A stretch of DNA of 64,000 nt. Source: Rhizobium mesosinicum (GTDB lineage Bacteria; Pseudomonadota; Alphaproteobacteria; Rhizobiales; Rhizobiaceae). The notes beneath the pieces were generated by a model. That model was not told the origin of the DNA. It was given only the letters and a program-made list of their open reading frames with translations, and ran no database searches. The position numbers and the translations under genes were made by a program. The stretch spans positions 186,001-250,000 of the forward strand of contig NZ_JAEUAK010000007.1 of assembly GCF_019511345.1 (NCBI RefSeq), read 5' to 3'. Below, piece by piece: positions 58,323-64,000 of the stretch; the first letter of the stretch is position 1, and the number at the start of each line of letters is the position of its first letter.

Positions 58323-59058
58323 CTGCTCGCTCTGCGCTTTGCCTGAATAAATCCGCATAGTGTTTTTCGGCAGCGACGAACGCTTCGGCTTCGGTGAACC
58401 CAAAACCGATCCTCTGCCGTCCGGCAACCAGTCCACTGAAGACCGTATCACAAAACGCATCAAGAGGAGCGCCATGCGGATCGGCGCCACCGAGATGCGT
58501 CTGTACGGCCGGCGGGATGATTTCCACGACTTGGCAGGACGTCTTGGCCAGCGCCTCCCGAAGAATCATCGTGTAACTGTGGATAGCGGCCTTGCACGCG
58601 CTGTAGGTAGGGGCGAAGACCTGGGGAACGAATGCGCCTCCCGAGCTGACATTCGCGATCATTGACGGCATGCGGTGGGAAAGAAGCCGGGGGATCAGCA
58701 AATGGTTGAGGTGGATCGGGCCTGCCAGCAATATATCGATCTCCGTTTGTCGCTCGGCCCAAGGCGCATCATCTGCAGCGAGGCCGACCCGCCTCTGAAT
58801 GCCAGCGTTGTTTATGACGACATTCAAGTTCGGCAGGAGTTCCGAAACACGCGCTGCCAGTGCAATACGATCGATTTCGCTCCCTATGTCGCTGGCGACG
58901 ACAGTAAGACGATCACTTGTAATACCCGGCCTGGAATGCTTACGGCCCGTTACCACGACCCGTGCTCCGGCGCCTAAGAACCGCTCTGCGAGGCCGAGGC
59001 CTATCCCGCTCGTCCCGCCGGTGATCAGAACTTCACTTTCCCGGAAATCGAATGACAT
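58303..59058 (-). CDS. SDR oxidoreductase (DltE-like)
   Basis: 251 residues. Cofactor motif ITGGTSGIGLGLAERFL at about 11-27, VVINNAGIQRRVGL near 79, Ser in NVSSGGAFVP near 140 and YSACKAA near 153-158. The spacing of the first glycines and the DltE-type NNAGIQ segment match a small SDR group often found next to MarR genes. The C-terminal part (RIGFGFTEAEAFVAAEKHYADLFRQ) is unusual for SDRs and could bind substrate. First gene of an operon with the overlapping MarR gene; operators lie just upstream. Confidence 0.9.
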   Translation of the reverse strand: MSFDFRESEVLITGGTSGIGLGLAERFLGAGARVVVTGRKHSRPGITSDRLTVVASDIGSEIDRIALAARVSELLPNLNVVINNAGIQRRVGLAADDAPWAERQTEIDILLAGPIHLNHLLIPRLLSHRMPSMIANVSSGGAFVPQVFAPTYSACKAAIHSYTMILREALAKTSCQVVEIIPPAVQTHLGGADPHGAPLDAFCDTVFSGLVAGRQRIGFGFTEAEAFVAAEKHYADLFRQSAERADVPRYR

Positions 59059-59072
59059 CGAAAACCTCCAAT

Positions 59073-59116
59073 GGTTGACATGTCAACCGTAGTGGAGCTA
59101 ACGTTGATATGTCAAC
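59073..59116. promoter_or_regulatory. Paired palindromes in the SDR/membrane protein divergent promoter
   Basis: GGTTGACATGTCAACC (59073-59088, perfect) and GTTGATATGTCAAC (59103-59116, one mismatch) have centres 29 bases apart, almost three helical turns. They lie between the divergent SDR-marR operon and the small membrane protein gene at 59142. Binding by the linked MarR protein is the simplest explanation. Confidence 0.65.
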
Positions 59117-59141
59117 TGATTGAACAAAAGAGCTTTCCACG

Positions 59142-59537
59142 ATGCTCCAGACAATGAGCTTATTTGTGATGTTGACGGCGCTCTACAGCATCTACGCTGG
59201 CGCGCGCTCCAACATCAGCGTCTGTCGGGCGAGCGATCTGGCACCTGCTCAGGCGATGATGGGCTCCGTCTTTGGTTGCATGGCCGTCTTCATCGGCGTG
59301 CTGCTTATCCTTTGCGCCCGCGACCTCCAGAACCGAGGATCGATAGTGATGTGGGAGGGCGTTCTGAGATTGGTTGCCGGAAGCATCATGATGTACTTCA
59401 CGACGAGAGATACGTCAGGGACGATGTCTCGCTCGCGGCCGCTCTTCGACCTTATCGTAGGGCTGGTATACGTGGTCGCACTGCCGATAGCGCTCGAACG
59501 ATCACCGCTTTATCTCCTTCTGGACCGGCTGAGGTAG
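59142..59537 (+). CDS. Small membrane protein, four predicted helices
   Basis: 131 residues. Hydrophobic segments at about 4-22, 41-61, 71-90 and 105-122 suggest a four-helix integral membrane protein; the loops are short and polar (ARSNISVCRASDLAPAQ, RDLQNRGSI). I recognise no family with certainty; it has the look of DUF4345-type proteins. A longer frame on the same strand from 59120 is out of register with it. It is divergent from the SDR-marR operon and shares its palindromic control region, so co-regulation is likely. No clear Shine-Dalgarno is visible. Confidence 0.7.
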   Translation: MLQTMSLFVMLTALYSIYAGARSNISVCRASDLAPAQAMMGSVFGCMAVFIGVLLILCARDLQNRGSIVMWEGVLRLVAGSIMMYFTTRDTSGTMSRSRPLFDLIVGLVYVVALPIALERSPLYLLLDRLR

Positions 59538-59890
59538 TTTCCTCGGCGCACTCGCGTTGTAAAACCTGAGCTGCCCTTCCGAAAACAATCGCTACGACGA
59601 CGCTGCTTTGTGTATGGGGGCCACAGCAGCTGCCTGTCGACACGACGTTACCCGAAATCATGGAAGGAGCCTCGCCTCGATGCCATCGGTCGTTAGCATC
59701 GGCTCGCGAATTGGTGACCGAACCATGCTCTGCCAAGAACGCCGAAGTGGTGACCAGTGCCACGAGGAGCTTTCCGATTCTCTCCAACCCGGCGCCAACC
59801 CGCACCTGTTTTGCTTTCTGACCGAAGGACTACATCGGTTATAGGCGCCCGATCTGGCGCACAAAGCCAGTTAGGCTGGGCCGTCTGCCG
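59538..59890. other. Gap before the LysR gene; nothing convincing seen
   Basis: About 350 bases between the membrane protein gene and the convergent LysR gene. Short frames on both strands are shadow-like. No long inverted repeat or T-run was noticed. Confidence 0.5.
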
Positions 59891-60790
59891 CTAGGAAGAA
59901 GTTAGTTTGTATGCCCGAACGTGCTCAATGAGCGCGCGCAGCTTGGGCGCCATATTCCGTCGGTTGGGGAAGTAAAGGAAGAACCCTGGAAATGGCGGCA
60001 GATACTCGTCCAACGCCGTGATCAACTCGCCGCGATCGATATATAAACGAAACGTCTCTTCCAGCGCGAACGTGATACCGCCGCCAGCGAGCGCGGTCCG
60101 GACCATCAGATGCAGATCGTTGGTGGTGATTTGTGGCTCGACGGCAACGTCAAAACCTATGCCATCCTCCTCGAACTCCCATCGATAAGGCGCGGCACTC
60201 GGAGACGGACGCCAGCCTATACAGCGATGATGCATGAGTTCCCGAGGATGGCGGGGCGTTCCATTTACCTCGAAATATTCTGGCGTCGCGACGACCACTT
60301 CTCTTTCTTCTTTGGTCAGGGGAACAGCGACCATGTCCTGCTCGATCACCTCACCGAGCCGGACCCCCGCATCGAATCCGGCTGCGACGATATCAAAGAC
60401 ATCGTCCGTCACCGTCACATCGATCGTGATGCCAGGATGGGTTTTTGCGAAGGACGCGATCAGTGGGCCAGACAGGAACTGCTCGGCGATTGATGTGACC
60501 GCGATCCGCAGCAAGCCACTCGGTCTGGTGTCACCCGCCACATTCTCAAACGCGGATCTGACCTCGGCCATTGGTTGGGACAGTGTTTCGCGGAAGCGGT
60601 CGCCTGCTTCGGTGAGCCGCACGCTACGGGTCGTGCGGCTGACGAGCGCGATGCCGCAGATATCCTCAAGCCGGCGTATTCCCTGGCTTACGGCGGAGCG
60701 TGTGACGCCCAGTCGTTCGGCCGCGGCCCTGAAATTGCCCTCTTCGGCGACAGCCAGAAACACCGGCACAAGGTTCAGGTCGATTGTCAT
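59891..60790 (-). CDS. LysR-family regulator
   Basis: 299 residues. The N-terminal helix-turn-helix is FLAVAEEGNFRAAAERLGVTRSAVSQGIRRLEDICGIAL (about 11-50), followed by a periplasmic-binding-protein-like effector domain with LRIAVTSIAEQFLSGPLIASFAKTHPGI. The VSRTTRSVRLTEAG segment is typical. The gene is divergent from an operon of an NTF2-like exported protein, an Atu4866-like protein and a carboxymuconolactone-decarboxylase-like protein, which it probably controls; the 140-base gap holds a 6-base-arm dyad. The ligand is unknown. Confidence 0.93.
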   Translation of the reverse strand: MTIDLNLVPVFLAVAEEGNFRAAAERLGVTRSAVSQGIRRLEDICGIALVSRTTRSVRLTEAGDRFRETLSQPMAEVRSAFENVAGDTRPSGLLRIAVTSIAEQFLSGPLIASFAKTHPGITIDVTVTDDVFDIVAAGFDAGVRLGEVIEQDMVAVPLTKEEREVVVATPEYFEVNGTPRHPRELMHHRCIGWRPSPSAAPYRWEFEEDGIGFDVAVEPQITTNDLHLMVRTALAGGGITFALEETFRLYIDRGELITALDEYLPPFPGFFLYFPNRRNMAPKLRALIEHVRAYKLTSS

Positions 60791-60801
60791 TGTCGCCTCC
60801 T

Positions 60802-60820
60802 GCTAACCAATATCGTTAGC
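60802..60820. promoter_or_regulatory. LysR operator candidate
   Basis: GCTAACcaatatcGTTAGC, 6-base perfect arms with a 7-base spacer, lies 12 bases upstream of the LysR start and over the likely divergent promoters. The LysR consensus is T-N11-A within such a dyad; here the outer T/A pair is T-N13-A, so the match is approximate. Confidence 0.5.
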
Positions 60821-60932
60821 GAAAAGGGAATACAAGCGACAATCGGTTTTGTCTACCTTCTACCCGTGGCCGACAGTCGCATCCCGCACAGCACGGCAGG
60901 CAATAACAACGATCACCGAAGGAGATATCCAA

Positions 60933-61499
60933 ATGACGAACATCAAGATCACGCTCGCAGCAGCATTGGCGCTCGGAATTTGCGCCCGACCTGTCGCTGC
61001 GCAGGATAGTGCGTGCCCCCGGGAAGGCGCCGAAGCTCCTCTCGCACTTCATGCTGACTGGATCATGAAGGGCTGGGAGCGTCATGAAGGGGATGGCAAA
61101 TTCGTGTTCGCAGAAAAGCTGAACAAGTACTACGACCTGGAGGACACGAAAGGCGTTTTCTACGATAATTTCGCGCCTGGAAGCACACAGCTCTTTGACA
61201 ACGCGGCTCGCTACGGGGCCAACTGGGAGGCGTTGCAGAATGCCGCCCGATCCGTCCGCCACGGATTGACCGGGGGCCATGACGCAATCGTCGGCGGCAC
61301 AGTTGCTTCGACGACTCTTGGCTTCGTTGGCCGTATCGATCGCCTTGATGGCAAGGTGATCGCTTTTGACGGCCGCTCGCAGCTGGGCTGGGAATGCACT
61401 GGTGGCAAATGGAAGATCCGGCACGAATTGAACTACGCCTCGGTCGTCGAACCAGAGACCATTCAGTCTTTCCTGGGCAAGACGGAGGCGGCACAATGA
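60933..61499 (+). CDS. Exported SnoaL/NTF2-like protein
   Basis: 188 residues from the ATG at 60933, which has AAGGAGATATCCAA upstream; a longer frame is discarded. Residues 1-23 are a signal peptide (ITLAAALALGICARPVAAQ), so the mature protein is periplasmic. The rest fits an NTF2-like domain: ALHADWIMKGWERHEGDGKFVFAEKLNKYYDLEDTKGVFYDNF and a beta-rich end ECTGGKWKIRHELNYASVV. Two Cys (near 28 and 163) could pair. The end overlaps the next gene as ATGA. Catalytic role unknown. Confidence 0.82.
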   Translation: MTNIKITLAAALALGICARPVAAQDSACPREGAEAPLALHADWIMKGWERHEGDGKFVFAEKLNKYYDLEDTKGVFYDNFAPGSTQLFDNAARYGANWEALQNAARSVRHGLTGGHDAIVGGTVASTTLGFVGRIDRLDGKVIAFDGRSQLGWECTGGKWKIRHELNYASVVEPETIQSFLGKTEAAQ

Positions 61500-61747
61500 C
61501 CACCGCAACGCCTTCACACCCTTATGTCGGCATGTGGGAGACCGCAGACGGCCGCATCCGTCATCAGTTGCTTCCGAACGGCCGCTACGACGAGGCGCGT
61601 GGCCGACGCGAAAGTGCCTATCAAGGACGATACGAGGTGTCGGGAGATCACATCGAGTACTGGGACGACACCGGCTTTACTGCCGACGGCGATTTCGTCG
61701 ATGGCGTCCTCTACCACGCGGGCATGGTTCTCTATCGCAAGCCGTAG
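61496..61747 (+). CDS. Atu4866-like small beta-barrel protein
   Basis: 83 residues; the ATG overlaps the upstream stop as ATGA, so translation is coupled. HPYVGMWETADGRIRHQLLPNGRYDEARGRRESAYQGRYEVSGDHIEYWDDTGFTADGDFVDGVLYHAGMVLYR is the Agrobacterium Atu4866 family signature (structure solved, function unknown). The fold is a small antiparallel beta-barrel resembling lipocalin-like ligand binders. Cytoplasmic, no signal. It occurs in many operons with NTF2-like and oxidoreductase genes. Confidence 0.9.
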   Translation: MTTATPSHPYVGMWETADGRIRHQLLPNGRYDEARGRRESAYQGRYEVSGDHIEYWDDTGFTADGDFVDGVLYHAGMVLYRKP

Positions 61748-61843
61748 TCTGGAACCACGCTGGAATACCCAATGCCGGCGTGGTCCAATTCTCTCGCTTG
61801 ATAGGAATATCTGCGTCCGTGACAACCAGTTCAAAAGGAAGCG

Positions 61844-63076
61844 ATGATCATGACCAATATCGAAGAGCAGCTCGACAATTTGGCTTCGCCAGACGACAGG
61901 CAAAAACACCGTCGTGGTCTTGCCATTCTCAAGCAGATCGGTGGCGAGAATTTCGGAGGGCCGGTAAGTCAGCTGGCGCGCTTTTCAGAGGATCTGGCGC
62001 GGTTCACCATTCAATACGCCTATAGCGATGTGCTATCGCGCGATGGCCTTGATCTGCGAACCCGACAGATTGTGACCGCCGCCACGTTACTGGCCCACGG
62101 ATCGGCGCAGTCACAGCTTTCTTTTCACCTCAACGGATTACTGAACGCCGGTGGAACTGCCGAGGATATCGTTGACCTGCTATTTATTTCCGCGGGGCTG
62201 ATCGGGTTTCCGACGGCGATCAACGCCGTTCCCATCGTCCGCGATATTCTCGTCGGCCGGGTCGAAACCAATAATGCCACCGAGGCTCAGTCACAACCTG
62301 TTGTCCCGCAGATATCCTCCGACCGTCTCGCTATCCTCGACCGAATTGCCCCCGACTTCTTGAAATGGCGCGAACAGGTCGTCGACCAAGAGATTTTCTG
62401 CTCTGTGCGTCTGGAGCCGAAGCTTGCCCATCTCGCGTCCGCTGCAATGCTTGCAGCGAGGGGGAAGGTGGGGACAAGCTTCGATGCCCATATCGTGTCA
62501 GCGCTTGCTGCAGGCGCAACCCACAGCGAAATAGTCGAAATGGTTATTCAACTGAGCGTCTATTCCGGGTTCCCCGCAGCCCTAAACGCTGCCGGCAGAG
62601 CAAGGGATATCTTCGCGGCTTCCGAACGACCACAATCGAATACTCGGAAAAGGGTTGATATCGTCAAAGATGACGACGAGCGCTTTACAAGAGGTGCGGC
62701 AACACTGGCCGCAACATCAGGAGGGTCCGGCGCTGGTGTGGTGGACAGTTTCAGGGATGTTGCCCCTGGTTTGGGAAGACTGATCGTTGCCCATTGCTAC
62801 GGTGACGTCTTTTGCCGCGCGGCGCTTCACCCCAAGGGAAGAGAGCTCAGTGCCATCTCTGCTCTCGCCGCTCAAGGTACCATCGCGGCAGAGAAGCCGC
62901 TTAGCGTGCATATCGATGCCGCTCTGAATCTTGGGGCCGACCCAGAAGAGATTATCGAAACCCTGTTCAATATCATCCCCTATGCCGGCTATCCATTGAT
63001 CGAAAAAGCGCTGTTGATTGCCCATCAGCGGATCTCTCTATTCAACGAAAAACGGGCTGCTGACAGCGCTTCATGA
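61844..63076 (+). CDS. Carboxymuconolactone decarboxylase-like protein, apparently triplicated domain
   Basis: 410 residues; GGAAG lies five bases upstream of the ATG. Typical CMD/AhpD domains of 100-130 residues are repeated. The first, about 50-125, has LSRDGLDLRTRQIVTAATLLAHGSAQSQLSFHLNGLLNAGGTAEDIVDLLF. The second, about 185-255, has RLEPKLAHLASAAMLAARGKVGTSFDAHIVSALAAGATHSEIVEMVIQL. The third, about 320-395, has LHPKGRELSAISALAAQGTIAAEKPLSVHIDAALNLGADPEEIIETLFNI. None shows the CxxC of AhpD, so a peroxidase role is unlikely. Substrate unknown; the LysR gene upstream may control it. Confidence 0.9.
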   Translation: MIMTNIEEQLDNLASPDDRQKHRRGLAILKQIGGENFGGPVSQLARFSEDLARFTIQYAYSDVLSRDGLDLRTRQIVTAATLLAHGSAQSQLSFHLNGLLNAGGTAEDIVDLLFISAGLIGFPTAINAVPIVRDILVGRVETNNATEAQSQPVVPQISSDRLAILDRIAPDFLKWREQVVDQEIFCSVRLEPKLAHLASAAMLAARGKVGTSFDAHIVSALAAGATHSEIVEMVIQLSVYSGFPAALNAAGRARDIFAASERPQSNTRKRVDIVKDDDERFTRGAATLAATSGGSGAGVVDSFRDVAPGLGRLIVAHCYGDVFCRAALHPKGRELSAISALAAQGTIAAEKPLSVHIDAALNLGADPEEIIETLFNIIPYAGYPLIEKALLIAHQRISLFNEKRAADSAS

Positions 63077-63607
63077 TCATTGAGGATCGCTTAGGTGCTC
63101 CGTCCGAAAGATGCGGTCGACTTTATTCCCAGCCGTTTGGCGATGCGGCTACCCGGCCCGCAGATCTTGCCTCAGGCGCCAAACATTCGCTTGTGGAGGA
63201 CCCTGCAATCTCGTTGGGGTGTCATGACACCGTTCTTCGATTGTCCCGGGCGACGCTTGCGCAAACAAACCAACTATGGAGTGGATCATGTTCAGCGGTG
63301 CAGCGGTCACGTTCATTCGAGCACTACGGGGGAAGGGCGCTACTTTGCGCCTGCTTCTTGAAAACAACGTTTCCACAGGCGTGGCGAATAGCAGGATAAT
63401 CCCGGAAATACTGACATGTGCGGTAGACCCGGATTTCATCTGCCTCAAAGAGGCAGAAGAGACTGGTATTATTTGGCTGTCAGACGAAACAAAATGGTGC
63501 ATTGCATCATTGATGGTGGTTGTGGGCGGAGATGTGAACCGAGACATGTTTCATTGACGCCTGAGGCAATTCACGCAGCTTTGTTCGTTTTGTAGAGAGG
63601 GCCCGCA
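63077..63607. other. Gap after the CMD-like gene; one weak small frame
   Basis: No convincing gene in 530 bases. A frame from the ATG at 63288 (GGAGTGGATC before it) would give 89 residues (MFSGAAVTFIRALRGKG to DVNRDMFH) of uncertain reality and no recognised family. The region lies between the LysR-linked operon and an AraC-type gene and should hold its promoter. Confidence 0.35.
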
Positions 63608-64000
63608 TTGGCAGACATTGAACCGGTCCATCAAAACACTTTACCCCCAATCCCGGCCGTAACCGGACAAACCATTTACCCATCGGCCCTCTTGCCTGAA
63701 CTGGATGAGATTGCTGCAAAGCCCGAGCGAACGTCCCCGCTCGGGCTTGAACGGTACATAGCGGGTCGCACGCTTATCAGTGGCGACAGTCCGGCTTGGA
63801 ATGACATGTTTGTGAAGGTCTATTCCCGTCTCAATAAGCAGGAGCCCTTCCTCGTTCCTGCCGTCGCCGAACCACTGATCGTCTGGGTGATGTCGGGCGA
63901 GGCAGTGGTTGAGGAGCGTGACCTTGATGGAGAATGGGTAGCCAACACTGTCACTGTCGGAGATTTCTTTCTGACCCGCTCCCCTACTCCCTACGAGATG
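63608..64000 (+). CDS. AraC-family regulator, N-terminal part, 3' end outside window
   Basis: 131 codons open to the window end from a TTG start at 63608, which follows GAGAGGG seven bases upstream; there is no ATG before residue 65 or so. The visible part is the cupin-like sensor domain of a group of AraC regulators: PAWNDMFVKVYSRLNKQEPFLVPAVAEPLIVWVMSGEAVVEERDLDGEWV and VGDFFLTRSPTPYEM. The DNA-binding C-terminal half would lie beyond the window. Identity as AraC rests on resemblance of this domain; other cupin regulators are possible. Confidence 0.6.
   Translation, partial: MADIEPVHQNTLPPIPAVTGQTIYPSALLPELDEIAAKPERTSPLGLERYIAGRTLISGDSPAWNDMFVKVYSRLNKQEPFLVPAVAEPLIVWVMSGEAVVEERDLDGEWVANTVTVGDFFLTRSPTPYEM

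Noticed and set aside
1..64000. CRISPR arrays or rRNA genes
   Set aside because: No regularly spaced short direct repeats of CRISPR type and no rRNA-like sequence were seen on reading through the window.

Overview
The window looks like part of a rhizobial accessory replicon (Rhizobium or a close relative in the Rhizobiales). It carries a complete repABC replication and partition operon with two parS sites and an antisense RNA. Divergent from it is a traI-trb conjugation operon of the Ti/Sym plasmid type, followed by a traR quorum-sensing regulator. The rest is GC-rich, densely coding, plasmid-style accessory DNA. The genus is inferred from family resemblance only.

Region 1 (1-19 kb) is mostly metabolic. 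It opens with a nitrilase-family hydrolase cut by the window edge, a small exported protein and a Crp/Fnr-type regulator. A tight three-gene operon on the minus strand follows: glgE, a treS-maltokinase fusion, and glgB. Together these convert trehalose to maltose, then maltose-1-phosphate, then branched alpha-glucan. Two small proteins, an ornithine-cyclodeaminase-like/PrpD-like pair facing an amidohydrolase, and two divergent OmpR-type regulators come next. One of those regulators has lost its phosphoacceptor Asp.

Region 2 (18.3-34.4 kb) is the plasmid backbone: traR, trbI-H-G-F-L-J-E-D-C-B and traI on the minus strand (trbK is missing), a roughly 1.5 kb regulatory gap, then repA-repB-repC on the plus strand.

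Region 3 (34.4-51.3 kb) is a recombination hot spot. It holds a VapBC-like toxin-antitoxin pair, a 650-bp direct repeat made of a truncated and an intact copy of a tyrosine recombinase gene flanking a DUF4143-type ATPase gene, a Phd-like antitoxin translationally coupled to the intact recombinase, a second Phd/PemK-like pair, and an acyltransferase. Two unrelated Tn5053-like transposition modules follow. The first (tniA-tniB-tniQ plus a frameshifted resolvase) is on the plus strand. The second (tniA-tniB-tniQ) is on the minus strand and has recognisable ends with repeated binding motifs. The right end of the second truncates a ketopantoate-reductase-like gene.

Region 4 (51.4-64 kb) is a run of small redox and detoxification genes, each group with its own regulator: MarR, HxlR, MarR, LysR and, at the edge, an AraC-type protein. 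Members include NTF2-like proteins, a NmrA-type reductase, a nitroreductase, a zinc-independent alcohol dehydrogenase, two SDRs, a PLP-dependent decarboxylase and a carboxymuconolactone-decarboxylase-like protein. Near-identical palindromes at three promoters suggest that one MarR protein controls genes 3.6 kb apart.
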